Counted from the stretch's first letter, positions 1 to 8,166 are shown. The stretch: DNA of 64,000 bases from Edaphobacter sp. (GCA_025462755.1 JAOAPF010000172.1:1-64000), one strand, 5' to 3'. The notes: generated by a model not told the origin, from the sequence alone. A program made the numbers and translations.

Positions 1-183
1 GTCTCTCACTCTAAATGCAGCCCCTTCTGTCGTTGCGACAGAAATCCACTCCGTGTAGCATCACAACCTGACAATGTCTTGACAGCTCCACGACATTGCA
101 GTGCTGGAATAAATCTATATTCAGCGGAGCAGCAGAGAAAGCGGGCCTGTAACTAACTAACTTCTGACAGTAAAGGACTAGAA
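1..183. other. Upstream region of the DUF4242 gene
   Basis: There is no gene in this stretch. A perfect 8-bp inverted repeat with a 3-nt loop lies at 25-43 (TTCTGTCG/CGACAGAA) without a T-run, so it is not an obvious terminator. A TTGACA box at 79-84 could be a -35 element for the gene at 184, but no good -10 sits at 16-18 nt from it. The region is left as a probable promoter region of unknown detail. Confidence 0.4.
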
Positions 184-459
184 ATGCCGAAATTTCTCAT
201 CGAACGCAACATCCCCGACGCTGGCAAACTCACCCCGGAGCAGCTCACCGCCGCGTCCCAAACCTCCTGCTCCGTACTCAGAAACCTCGGCCCCGAGATC
301 CAGTGGGTTCAGTCTTACGTCACCGCCAACAAACTCTTCTGCGTCTACATCGCGCCCAGCGAAGAGTTAATCAGGCGCCACGCAACTGAATCCGGCTTCC
401 CCGCCAACACCATCACTCCCATCAAAACCATCATCGATCCCACCACAGCCGAAGCCTAA
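184..459 (+). CDS. DUF4242 domain protein (nickel-binding-like)
   Basis: A compact 91-residue protein that fills the whole DUF4242 fold. It starts MPKFLIERNIPDAG, carries a WVQSYVT segment near residue 40 and ends in the family-typical region around IDPTTAE. Members are small soluble ferredoxin-like alpha/beta proteins; some are annotated as nickel-binding, but the physiological role is not established. There is no signal peptide. The gene is preceded by a purine-rich stretch (AAAGGACTAGAA) that works as a ribosome binding site. It is convergent with the VWA gene, only 5 nt away. Family assignment is confident; function is unknown. Confidence 0.85.
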   Translation: MPKFLIERNIPDAGKLTPEQLTAASQTSCSVLRNLGPEIQWVQSYVTANKLFCVYIAPSEELIRRHATESGFPANTITPIKTIIDPTTAEA

Positions 460-464
460 GGCCC

Positions 465-1499
465 CTACCGAGCATCGGCGTAATACCCAGCCCTGTAGCG
501 AAGGTCATACTTTCCCTGCAGGGCTTCATTCGTCAATCGAACCTTGATCGTCCGGTACGAATCATCCTTCCCTCGCCGCGGCGCATAGTACCCAAGCAAA
601 TACTGCGTCCGCAGGTCATCCGACACATGCCGGAACGCCGGCTCCAGATCCTTCGGGTCCACCACGTAGTAGTACTTACCGCCCGTATCCTGAGCCATCT
701 GAATCAGCGCATGCTCCCCCGCCGTGTTCCTCCCCGCATCCGCATAGATCGGCACAATGATGATCGAGTACACCATCGCCCCAGCTCTCTGTGCCTGCTC
801 CAGCGCACGCGTGTAGTTCTCTCCCTTCACCGTGTCGCCGCCATCAGTAATCAGCACCACCACCCGCCGCCGCCCATCCGCCGGCGACGTCTCCCCCAGC
901 CTCTGCGACGCCAGGTAAACCGCGTCATACAGCGCCGTCGCCTCTCCATGCTGAATCCCGTTCAGCCCAACCTCAATCCTCTTCTTCTGATTTGTAAACG
1001 GCACCAGTTCCCGCACCACATCGGAGAACTCCATCAGGTCCAGCTCATCCTGCTCCCGCAGCAGCGCATTCACAAAATGTTTCGCCGCCTCTTTTTCCAG
1101 CCGCTCACTGGTCAGCACGCTCTCGCTCGCATCCACCGCCAGCACAACCGACAGCGGCGTAGTCGCCTCCTTCTCAAACACCGCGATCTTCTGCGGCTTG
1201 CCGTCTTCAAAGATCGCGAAATCCTCACGCCCCAGCCCACCCACCGGCGAGCCCTTGTCATCCATCACATTCAACGCAACATTCACCAGCCGCGTCTCCA
1301 CTTTGATCGTAGGAAACCCGCCCTGCGGAGACTCGGAAGCCCCTCCCTGCTTGGGCTTCGCCACCGGCACATCCTGAACGCTATCTTGATCCTTCGGAGC
1401 CTGCGCCCCCGTCGGCGGAGGTGGCGGCCTACGCTCAATCGGCGCCTGCGCCCAGCCCACCTGCACCACCAGCGCCACAGCTAAAACACAACACTTCAC
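465..1499 (-). CDS. VWA domain protein, VWFA-related acidobacterial type
   Basis: A 344-residue secreted protein. An N-terminal signal peptide (MKCCVLAVALVVQVGWAQA) is followed by a proline-rich linker, then a conserved pre-domain (VNVALNVMDDKGSPVGGL...DFAIFEDGKPQKI) and a von Willebrand A domain with a MIDAS-like VDASES motif near residue 126. It ends in a short beta region (YLLGYYAPRR). This matches the VWFA-related family that is greatly expanded in Acidobacteria. It probably mediates metal-dependent protein binding in the periplasm or at the surface; the ligand is unknown. The gene overlaps the end of moaE by 4 nt, but that is likely positional rather than functional. Confidence 0.88.
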   Translation of the reverse strand: MKCCVLAVALVVQVGWAQAPIERRPPPPPTGAQAPKDQDSVQDVPVAKPKQGGASESPQGGFPTIKVETRLVNVALNVMDDKGSPVGGLGREDFAIFEDGKPQKIAVFEKEATTPLSVVLAVDASESVLTSERLEKEAAKHFVNALLREQDELDLMEFSDVVRELVPFTNQKKRIEVGLNGIQHGEATALYDAVYLASQRLGETSPADGRRRVVVLITDGGDTVKGENYTRALEQAQRAGAMVYSIIIVPIYADAGRNTAGEHALIQMAQDTGGKYYYVVDPKDLEPAFRHVSDDLRTQYLLGYYAPRRGKDDSYRTIKVRLTNEALQGKYDLRYRAGYYADAR

Positions 1500-2209
1500 T
1501 CGCCCGCCTCCGACCTTTCCTTCCGCCCAAAACCGGCTACCGAAGCAGACTCAGAACCAACCACCGAACCGGATCCAGAACGAACCACAGAACCGGGTGC
1601 CCCATATCTCGATTCTGAGATGTGGGCATCGTCCGAAGGACGACCGTTTTCCGGAGCCCCAGAATCGGGTGCCCCATACATCGATTCTGATGTGTGGGCA
1701 TCGTCCGAAGGACGACCGCTCTCTTGGCCTAACCCACCCGCCAATCGCGCCTCAACGGCCGGCTTCCCCAGAACACCAAGGCCACCAGGAAACGGCTCCC
1801 CATCCGCCCAAATCGCCCCATCCACAAACTGTTCCTTCTTCCAGATCGGCACCGTCTTCTTCAGCGTATCGATCAACCACCGGCAAGCATCAAACGCCGC
1901 CCCGCGATGCGCCGAAGCCACCACCACCAACACACTCGTCTCCCCCACTCCCAGCCGTCCCAGCCGATGCACCAGCGCCACATCCCGCACACCAAACTTC
2001 ACCACCGCCTCGCCGGCAAGCGCCCGCATCTGCTCCAGCGCCATCTCCCGATACGCCTCGTAATCCAGATGCAGCGTCTTCCGCCCACGCGTATTGTCCC
2101 GCACGATGCCGTCGAAGACGCAGACCGCACCATCGGACCCAGCCTTGATGCCAGCCACAATCTCCGCCGCCGGAATCACCCCGTCTGTTATCTCAACCCG
2201 CATACCCAT
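1496..2209 (-). CDS. moaE: Molybdopterin synthase catalytic subunit MoaE with repeat-derived tail
   Basis: Residues 1 to about 150 form a normal MoaE. Visible landmarks are GAVCVFDGIVRDNTRG (substrate pocket), YEAYREMA, HRLGRLGVGE, ASAHRGAAFDAC and a KKTVPIWKKE catalytic stretch. MoaE receives sulfur from MoaD thiocarboxylate to convert precursor Z into molybdopterin in the cytoplasm. The last roughly 75 residues are abnormal: they contain two near-identical segments (GRPSDDAHTSES / GRPSDDAHISES) encoded by two copies of a hairpin repeat at 1595-1646 and 1667-1718. The start overlaps the moaD 3' end by 22 nt, so the two are translationally coupled. The Met at 2203 is an alternative start. The core assignment is firm; the tail is probably disordered. 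Confidence 0.9.
   Translation of the reverse strand: MGMRVEITDGVIPAAEIVAGIKAGSDGAVCVFDGIVRDNTRGRKTLHLDYEAYREMALEQMRALAGEAVVKFGVRDVALVHRLGRLGVGETSVLVVVASAHRGAAFDACRWLIDTLKKTVPIWKKEQFVDGAIWADGEPFPGGLGVLGKPAVEARLAGGLGQESGRPSDDAHTSESMYGAPDSGAPENGRPSDDAHISESRYGAPGSVVRSGSGSVVGSESASVAGFGRKERSEAGE
1595..1718. repeat. Two copies of a 52-nt hairpin repeat inside moaE
   Basis: Copies lie at 1595-1646 and 1667-1718, 72 nt apart. Both start GGGTGCCCCATA and end with TGTGGGCATCGTCCGAAGGA plus CGACCG. Each can fold because the first half (GGTGCCCCATACATC) is nearly complementary to the second (GATGTGTGGGCATC). The centre differs (TCTCGATTCTGAGA versus CATCGATTCTGATG) while keeping self-complementarity. The ends resemble the REP-like units at 34351 and 35023 (GGGTGCCC...TGGGCCATCG), so all may be one family. 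Confidence 0.8.
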
Positions 2210-2466
2210 TCCAATCCTTGAATTCCGCCGCTCACAGGAGGCAGCAAAGCAACCTCATCGCCATCCTTCAACACATCACCAGCCTTGGCGTACTCCTGAT
2301 TCACCGCCACAGCAATCGACTCCCAAAGCGACTCCCGCCCCTTCGCCAACCCGCGGTGAGCCTCCAGCAACTCCGCAACCGACGCTCCTTCCGCCAGATC
2401 CATCTCCGAGCGGACATGCCCAACCAGGTCCTTCAACACGCCAAAATAAAGCACGCAAACTCGCAT
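2188..2466 (-). CDS. moaD: Molybdopterin synthase sulfur carrier subunit MoaD with C-terminal extension
   Basis: A 92-residue ubiquitin-fold sulfur carrier. The start MRVCVLYFGVLKDLVG and the end ALLPPVSGG are typical for MoaD. MoaD normally stops at the Gly-Gly that is adenylated and thiocarboxylated. Here the reading frame continues eleven residues (IQGLEWVCGLR) before the stop, running through the moaE start. Either the tail is removed by a protease before activation, or an indel has displaced the stop. The Met at 2466 was chosen because MoaD homologues begin there; upstream codons look unrelated. Coupled with moaE, which it should feed with sulfur. Confidence 0.85.
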   Translation of the reverse strand: MRVCVLYFGVLKDLVGHVRSEMDLAEGASVAELLEAHRGLAKGRESLWESIAVAVNQEYAKAGDVLKDGDEVALLPPVSGGIQGLEWVCGLR

Positions 2467-2686
2467 CCAGACAGAATACCCGACCCTGACCCTTTGACTC
2501 CGGCCCCGCCAAAACCGGTAGTCAGTCTCCCCTCTACCCCTCAAAAAGCCTTGTGCAAGCAGCCTTTCCATCCCTTTGCGACATCCATATAGCAAAGACA
2601 TCAACATTGGCGTGGATCAGCCCTGGTGCCTAAGATGGACGCAACCGATCGCCGGGGTCGAAAGCCGTGTGCAGCAGGAGCCGTCA

Positions 2687-4699
2687 GTGACCGTGAAAGC
2701 CCGAGAAAAGAATGAGGAGCGGGCCGATTCCCCACCCTTCAGCCAAAACTCCATCCTCGGGACCGGCGAGATGGCCGATCTCACGCGCGCATTCGATTGG
2801 AGCCAGACCCCGATCGGCCCCATCGACCAGTGGCCCGAGACCTTGCTCATCACCGTCAACACCATGCTCGCCACCAGGCAACCGATGTTTCTCTGGTGGG
2901 GCAAAGACCTCATCCAGTTCTATAACGACGCCTACCGCCCCAGCCTCGGAGCAGACAAACATCCTCGAGCTCTGGGACAAAATGGCATCGAGTGCTGGCC
3001 CGAGATATGGCCCATCATCGGCCCTCAAATCGAAGCCGTCATGAGCAGCGGTCAGGCAACCTGGCACGAGGATCAACTCGTTCCCATCATCCGCGACGGA
3101 AAGATGGAAGATGTCTATTGGACCTACGGCTATAGTCCAGTCCGCGAACCCAGCGGATCCATCTGCGGCACTCTCGTCGTCTCCACAGAAACCACCGACA
3201 GATTTCTCGCCGAACAACGCCAGCTCACCAGCCAGGAGCAGTACCAGGCGCTCTTTGAACTCGCCTCCGACGCCATCTTCGTCGCCACCATCGATGGCTG
3301 CGTCAGCGAGGCAAATCACGCCGCCTGCAAGCTCCTCGGCTACACCCGCGACGAACTCCTCCAGCTCAACTACGCCGACATCGTAGCCCCCTCCGAAAGG
3401 CCAAGACTATGGAGCGCCCGCGACCTTCTCCTACACGGTGGCGTCAGCGTGGAAGAGTGGCATCTGGTCGCCAAAAACGGCTCTTCCCTCGCCACCGAAA
3501 TAAGCGCTGCCATCCTCCCCGACGGCCGCTGGCAGGCCTTCGTCCGGGACATCACCGACCGTAAACGCCTCGAGGAGGACCGCTTTCGCCTCATCAGGGA
3601 ACTCCAGCAGCAGCACGAACGGCTCGCCGACCTCTTCCAGCAGGCGCCCGCCTTCTTCGCCGTCCTTCGCGGCCCCGAATTCATCTTCGAGATGATCAAT
3701 CCGCTCTATCGGGAGCTCATGGGCCAGCGTGATCTCATCGGCAAATCCGTTCGCCAGGCCGTACCCGAGGCCGAAGGACAGGGCTTCATCGACCTGCTCG
3801 ACGAGGTCTACCGCACCGGCAAACCATTCGTCGGCCGCCGCACCCCCATCCACCTCGCCCGCACCGCCTCCCCCTCTCTCGAAGAGCGCTTCCTCGATTT
3901 CGTCTACCAACCCAGGCGCGAGCCCGATGGCACAATCTCTGGAATCATCGCCCTAGGCGTCGACGTCACCGAAAGCAAGCGCGCCGAGCTCGCCCTCATG
4001 CAGACCGAGAAACTAGCCGCCGTAGGCCGCCTCGCCAGCTCCATCGCCCACGAAATCAATAACCCGCTTGAGTCCGTCACCAACCTCCTCTACCTGGCGC
4101 GGGAGACCGCCTGGAATCCCGAGACCCGCGAGTATCTCGAAATCGCAGACCGCGAGCTGCGTCGCGTCTCCCTCATCGCAAACCAGACATTGCGCTTCCA
4201 CAAGCAATCCAGCAGACCGCAGTTGATTACCTGCGAAGAACTGATTGGCGGTGCGATCTCCGTCTATCAAGGACGCCTCGTGAACTCGAACGTGGAAGTG
4301 GAAAGGCGCAAGCGAGCAAAACAGCCCGTCCTCTGCTTCGAAGGAGAGATCCGCCAGGTCTTGAGCAACCTCATCGCCAACGCCATCGACGCCATGCACC
4401 CGAACGGAGGCCGCCTCCTCATGCGCAGCCGTGAAGGGACCGATTGGAAGACCGGCCGCAAAGGCCTGATCGTCACAGTTGCCGACACGGGATCGGGCAT
4501 GTCCTCCGACACCGCGGCCAAAATATTCGAGCCCTTCTTCACCACAAAGGAAGTCGGCGGGACCGGCCTCGGCCTGTGGGTCAGCCACCAGATCATCGAG
4601 CGCCACGGCGGAACTCTGACCGTCCGAAGCAGCCAGCGCAAAGGCAACTCCGGCGCCGTGTTCACCTTGTTCCTCCCCTTCGAAGCGGTGGTCCGCTAA
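2687..4699 (+). CDS. Sensor histidine kinase with three PAS domains
   Basis: A soluble hybrid-free sensor kinase of 670 residues when begun at the GTG at 2687, which has AGGAG six bases upstream. The frame is open to a TTG at 2576, so a longer form is possible. Order: PAS about 40-165, PAS about 182-290, PAS about 312-430, HisKA with phospho-acceptor His455 in SIAHEINNPLES, then an HATPase with N box NLIANAIDA (561-569), DTGSGM (600-605) and GTGLGLW (625-631). There is no transmembrane segment, so it likely senses a cytoplasmic or redox signal. No response regulator lies beside it. Divergent from moaD. The DHp helix (TNLLYLARE) resembles two small orphan proteins elsewhere in the window. Confidence 0.9.
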   Translation: MTVKAREKNEERADSPPFSQNSILGTGEMADLTRAFDWSQTPIGPIDQWPETLLITVNTMLATRQPMFLWWGKDLIQFYNDAYRPSLGADKHPRALGQNGIECWPEIWPIIGPQIEAVMSSGQATWHEDQLVPIIRDGKMEDVYWTYGYSPVREPSGSICGTLVVSTETTDRFLAEQRQLTSQEQYQALFELASDAIFVATIDGCVSEANHAACKLLGYTRDELLQLNYADIVAPSERPRLWSARDLLLHGGVSVEEWHLVAKNGSSLATEISAAILPDGRWQAFVRDITDRKRLEEDRFRLIRELQQQHERLADLFQQAPAFFAVLRGPEFIFEMINPLYRELMGQRDLIGKSVRQAVPEAEGQGFIDLLDEVYRTGKPFVGRRTPIHLARTASPSLEERFLDFVYQPRREPDGTISGIIALGVDVTESKRAELALMQTEKLAAVGRLASSIAHEINNPLESVTNLLYLARETAWNPETREYLEIADRELRRVSLIANQTLRFHKQSSRPQLITCEELIGGAISVYQGRLVNSNVEVERRKRAKQPVLCFEGEIRQVLSNLIANAIDAMHPNGGRLLMRSREGTDWKTGRKGLIVTVADTGSGMSSDTAAKIFEPFFTTKEVGGTGLGLWVSHQIIERHGGTLTVRSSQRKGNSGAVFTLFLPFEAVVR

Positions 4700-4720
4700 T
4701 GCCTTCAGTTCGGCTTAAGC

Positions 4721-4855
4721 CAATCAGGCCCACAATGAACTCAAGATTCCGGACTCGATTACTCGATCACTGAATGACGGAACGACTTAAGGACTGAAGA
4801 CTGAATGGCTCAACGACAATGACTCAACAACTCGATACCTCAAGGACGATCCCAA
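4721..4855 (+). repeat. Degenerate ACTC/ACTGA short-repeat tract
   Basis: Between the kinase and the next gene the sequence is made of loosely repeated words such as GACTCGAT, ACTGAATGAC, GACTGAA and GACTCAAC. It is not an exact tandem array. The upstream codons of the following frame come from this tract, which is one reason for choosing the later start at 4855. Confidence 0.5.
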
Positions 4856-5313
4856 TGACCAACCCCACCCTCCTCCTTACAGCCACCCTCGCCCTAAGCT
4901 CCTGCGCCTACGCAGCCGAGCACTCCATCCCCTGCACCACTCTTCCCGACGCGGTTCAGCAACGCAGCAAGACCCTTCTCGAGCCCGGAACCACAGTTCA
5001 CGGATGCGTCAAAGACGTCTCCGACGGAAAGACCACCTACGAGGTCGAACTGATCACACCCAAAGGCAGCAAAGACGTCACCTTCAGCGCAGCCGGTGAT
5101 GTCCTTGAGGTAGAGGAGCAGGTCGACCCCTCCACCCTGCCCGCGACCGTCGCCGCGGCATTCGCCAAAGCCGCCACCGGCGGCAAGCTCGGCAAAGTCG
5201 AGTCGCTCACTCGCCAGGGCCAGCTCATCGCCTACGAATCCACCATCGAAAAAGGCGGCAAGCACCGCGAACTGGCATTCCGTCCAGACGGCTCGCCGAT
5301 GAAAGCAGATTAA
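4855..5313 (+). CDS. Secreted protein with PepSY-like pattern
   Basis: About 152 residues from the chosen start (MTNPTLLLTATLALSSCAYA), which gives a clean signal peptide. The frame is open back to 4819, but those codons lie in a low-complexity repeat. The mature part contains a domain with alternating charged beta strands and helices (YEVELITPKGSKDVTFSAAG, then VAAAFAKAATGGKLGKVES), like PepSY-type periplasmic modules. Two cysteines in the mature protein could pair. Its stop overlaps the start of the next gene (TAATG), so the two are co-translated and probably act together in the periplasm. The family call is tentative. Confidence 0.6.
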   Translation: MTNPTLLLTATLALSSCAYAAEHSIPCTTLPDAVQQRSKTLLEPGTTVHGCVKDVSDGKTTYEVELITPKGSKDVTFSAAGDVLEVEEQVDPSTLPATVAAAFAKAATGGKLGKVESLTRQGQLIAYESTIEKGGKHRELAFRPDGSPMKAD

Positions 5314-6143
5314 TGCCGTCTCCTCTCCCGGTCCCGCAGCCTTGTAGTGCACCAAAGTGGGGGCGAGTCGTCATCGCCCTCGCTCTTCTCGCCCCCTCCG
5401 CATGGCCTCAGCAGCCCAGCCTGATCGAAAAGGTAGCAGCCAATGAAGTCGCCGCCCGCAAGACAAAACCGCACTACTTCTACGTCTCCGAAGAGCGCTC
5501 CGTCCGCTCCGGCGGTCACCTCTGGAAAGAGAACGTCGTCGAGACCACCGATGGCTCTCTCCGCCGGCTGATCGCAATCGACAACAAGCCCCTCACCCCA
5601 GACGAAGCCGCAGCCGAGCAGCGTCGCATCGACAACCTCGTCTCCCATCCCGACGAGTTCCGCAGAATAAACCAGGCCCACAAAGACGACGAGGAGCGCG
5701 CAACCCAGCTCCTGCAGATGCTTTCCAGCGACTTCGCTCTCGCCCCCGATGGCGAAGTCAACGGTTGCCTCCGCTTCAACTTCCAACCGAAACCCGAGTT
5801 TCGACCGTCCTCCTACCAGGAGCGCGTCGCTCACGAGATGGTAGGTACTGTGTCCCTGAAGAAACCCGACGACAGACTCTGCACTCTCGACGCCAAAATC
5901 ATCCGTCCCGTCGAGTTTGGCTTCGGCATGCTTGGACACATCGATCAGGGCGGCCATTTCAGTCTTGCGCGCAAACAGGTCGACGCCAAAAACTGGAAGA
6001 GTGACCACATCACCGTCCACATCAACGGCCGCATCCTCATGCTGAAAAGCCTCGCTCAGGATCAGGAGACCATTCGCAGCGAAATCCGCACAGTCCCGCA
6101 AAACCTAACCCTCGCGCAAGCCGCTCAAATGACTCGCCAGTGA
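5313..6143 (+). CDS. Secreted hypothetical protein
   Basis: A 276-residue exported protein: a hydrophobic signal (VVIALALLAPSAWPQ) is followed by an acidic and basic rich mature region with no recognised catalytic motif. Visible segments include HYFYVSEERSVRSGG, a helical stretch about 90-125 rich in Asp, Glu and Arg, and a beta-rich C-terminus (GHIDQGGHFSLARKQVDAKN). The pattern is like secreted outer-membrane-lipoprotein-sorting-type beta proteins common in Acidobacteria, but I cannot name a family. The ATG overlaps the stop of the upstream gene. Function unknown. Confidence 0.65.
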   Translation: MPSPLPVPQPCSAPKWGRVVIALALLAPSAWPQQPSLIEKVAANEVAARKTKPHYFYVSEERSVRSGGHLWKENVVETTDGSLRRLIAIDNKPLTPDEAAAEQRRIDNLVSHPDEFRRINQAHKDDEERATQLLQMLSSDFALAPDGEVNGCLRFNFQPKPEFRPSSYQERVAHEMVGTVSLKKPDDRLCTLDAKIIRPVEFGFGMLGHIDQGGHFSLARKQVDAKNWKSDHITVHINGRILMLKSLAQDQETIRSEIRTVPQNLTLAQAAQMTRQ

Positions 6144-6887
6144 TCCACCGCTTCGCTCTAAACCCTCTCCTAAAATCGTCATTTCCACCGGCACTCTCTC
6201 TGCCGTCATTTCGACCGAAGTGGAGAAATCTTCTTTTCTACCGGCATTCTCCCGCCCTGTCATTCTCCTCCTCCCCGATCTCTGCCGTCATTTCGACGGA
6301 AGCGAAGGCGAAGGAGAAATCCGCTTTTTACCTCCACTCTCGCCGCCACAGCCAAGCCTTCTCAAGGCACGTCTGCGGCCAGGGCTCTACAGATTGTTGA
6401 AAATAAGGTCCATTTTTTGCAAGGGCGCCGCCTGGCCCCAAGCGCACGTCTCATGCCAGCGCGACCCAGAGCGCCAACGGCGCGTCTTATACCAGCCCAG
6501 GTCATCGTTCCTGAGTAAGATTCCAAAACCCTCCCAACGAGGGCTGAAGGCCCGATCTATCGCTTTTTAGCAGCCTTAGCTCGAATCTTGCACGGCAGCT
6601 CGACGAATTGAATGCGGCGCTTTGCAGACTCCGGAAAATGCGATGTTTGCTCTTGGATTAAGCGCAGGGCTTTTTAAGCCCTGCAAAAAACCCAGCAACT
6701 ACGAGGGGCTTTTTGCCTCAGGCCTTCTTGTCCTGTGGCCGCAATCATCATTTTTCCGTACCCCGCGTGCCCAAGCCGAAGCCCAATCTTTCGCCGACGC
6801 ATCCCCGAAGACAATTCCCGCCAAAGATAACCCTTCCCATCCGCGTCCCTGAGGCATAAGATTCGTCCGGAAATACTGGAGGCTCGT
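6144..6887. other. Gene-free region rich in dispersed repeats
   Basis: No convincing gene. It holds two copies of a TCTCTGCCGTCATTTCGAC...GGAGAAATC unit (about 6196-6233 and 6280-6331). Two related GCGC-CGTCT-AT-CCAGC segments lie at about 6440-6502. A 9-bp perfect hairpin GCAGGGCTT/AAGCCCTGC lies at 6666-6686. The last 40 nt contain the ribosome binding site (CTGGAGG) of the cytochrome gene. Confidence 0.6.
6196..6331 (+). repeat. Two copies of a GTCATTTCGAC...GGAGAAATC unit
   Basis: Copy one about 6196-6233 reads CCGTCATTTCGACCGAAGTG then GAGAAATC. Copy two about 6280-6331 reads CCGTCATTTCGACGGAAGCG then GAAGGCGAAGGAGAAATC. Both are followed by a pyrimidine-rich stretch ending ACTCTC or ATTCTC. 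Units of this shape recur in intergenic DNA of several bacterial phyla. Confidence 0.6.
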
Positions 6888-7286
6888 ATGCTGAGGCCTT
6901 TGTTCGTTCTTCTCGCCGTACTGCCCTTCGCGCCCTTGCAACAACCGGCAACACCCGCGGCCCCGTCGGCGATCCCCGCCGACGCCGCCCACATGGTCAA
7001 CCCGGTCAAATCCACGCCCGAATCCCAGGCGCATGCCAAAAAGATGTACGGCTACGACTGCGCGATGTGCCACGGAGCGAATGGCAACGGCAAGGGCGAC
7101 ATCGCCGACCTGAAGACGCCCCCCAGGGACTACACCGACCCCGCAGCCCTCAAAGACCTCTCCGACGGAGAGATCTTCTACATCATCAAGAACGGCAAAG
7201 GCCAGATGCCCCCCGACGGCGGCCGCACGAAACCGGAAGACATCTGGAACATGGTGATCCTGGTGCGCTCCTTCGCCAAAAAATAA
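6888..7286 (+). CDS. Secreted monohaem cytochrome c
   Basis: A 132-residue periplasmic class I-type cytochrome. A signal peptide (MLRPLFVLLAVLPFAP) and a Pro/Ala linker precede one haem-binding CAMCH motif near residue 60 (GYDCAMCHGANGNGKGD). The likely axial methionine is in GKGQMPPDGG near residue 105. The length and GxGxM layout fit small electron-transfer cytochromes of the CccA/cbb3 type. GGAGG lies 8 nt before the ATG. It probably passes electrons between a periplasmic dehydrogenase and a terminal oxidase; no partner is adjacent. Confidence 0.88.
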   Translation: MLRPLFVLLAVLPFAPLQQPATPAAPSAIPADAAHMVNPVKSTPESQAHAKKMYGYDCAMCHGANGNGKGDIADLKTPPRDYTDPAALKDLSDGEIFYIIKNGKGQMPPDGGRTKPEDIWNMVILVRSFAKK

Positions 7287-7363
7287 CTGCAGGATTTACC
7301 CCCGATCGAAGCACGCCGAGCCAAAGGATTCTTTGCGCCGGAAGGCTCCTGGCCAATAAATAC

Positions 7364-7906
7364 CTACACAAACAGCGTCCTCTCTCCCGGATACCACACC
7401 TGCTCCCCCTCCACCCGCGCAAACTCCGTCATCTCATGAGGCCGCCGCGAACTCCTGCCACCCGCCTCGACAAAGATATCCTCGACCACCCCGCCCCGCG
7501 CCAGCACCGCATCCCCAATCAACGACCGATGGCACCTCCACGGCACAGCCTCCGCGCACATCACCACCGCAAAGTCAAAGTCCGCCAGCTTCATCAGCCA
7601 ATCCACCTCTCCCTCGAACGCCCGAGTCTGCATGTAGTCCGCATACCCCCGAAAGCTCTCGTTCTTCCACCCGGTATTGACGCTGTCCTGCTTCGCCTCT
7701 CGTCTCCCGCCCAGCCCCTCCCGCCACACCGCCCGAATCCCCGCCTCATGCAGCGCAGCAAACAGCCTGTCCTGCCCAAACTGAGGATGCCGCCTCGACC
7801 CCGGAAACCGCCTGACATCCACTAACGTCGTGCACCCGTTCTCGCGCAGCGCATCCAGGAAAGCCTCCAGCTCCAGAGTCGAGTGCCCGATCGTCATCAT
7901 TCCCAT
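7364..7906 (-). CDS. DUF488 domain protein
   Basis: A 180-residue cytoplasmic protein that matches DUF488 end to end: MTIGHSTLELEAFL at the start, LVDVRRFPGSRRHPQF near residue 30, and the family signature CAEAVPWRCHRSLIGD near 118-133. The conserved Cys and His residues suggest metal binding or catalysis, but no reaction is established for the family. It is monocistronic and preceded by an extremely A/T-rich spacer. Assignment to family is firm, function unknown. Confidence 0.87.
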   Translation of the reverse strand: MGMMTIGHSTLELEAFLDALRENGCTTLVDVRRFPGSRRHPQFGQDRLFAALHEAGIRAVWREGLGGRREAKQDSVNTGWKNESFRGYADYMQTRAFEGEVDWLMKLADFDFAVVMCAEAVPWRCHRSLIGDAVLARGGVVEDIFVEAGGRSSRRPHEMTEFARVEGEQVWYPGERTLFV

Positions 7907-8134
7907 CGCCTCACGAAAATAAGCAAAATAAACTAAGAAAAAATAAACAAAATAAAGTAAAAAAAATAAGAAAAATAAAGTTTAGAAAAGTGGCATATCT
8001 TTAGACGCCAAAAAACGGCCATCAACGCACCACCATTTACCACGTGATCCACCACAACTTCACCACAAAAACACCACACCAAAAACACCCTTTTTCGCAA
8101 AACCCCCTGGAAAACCGCCCTCCCACCACACGCC
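7907..8134. other. A/T-rich low-complexity spacer
   Basis: No gene supported. The part nearest the DUF488 start (about 7916-7985) is almost pure A/T on a high-GC background, made of AAAATAAAC/AAAATAAAG-like words. The rest is a C/A-rich stretch with many CCACAA and ACACC words. An 80-codon open frame on the minus strand spans it, but its composition is that of the low-complexity DNA. Confidence 0.5.
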
Positions 8135-8166
8135 AAAAAAAAGCGGCCCGGCAAAAGCCGAACCGC
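8135..8166 (-). terminator. Rho-independent terminator of lon
   Basis: On the minus strand GCGGTTCGGC, loop TTTT, GCCGGGCCGC is followed by eight T residues. It lies about 25 nt after the lon stop codon. Confidence 0.85.

Noticed and set aside
627-1484. Long plus-strand open frame opposite the VWA gene
   Set aside because: It is Arg/His-rich antisense sequence of the clearly coding VWA gene.
1595-1718. CRISPR-like repeat pair
   Set aside because: Only two units, each of 52 nt with an internal palindrome, a 20-nt spacer and no cas genes. They are REP-like hairpins.
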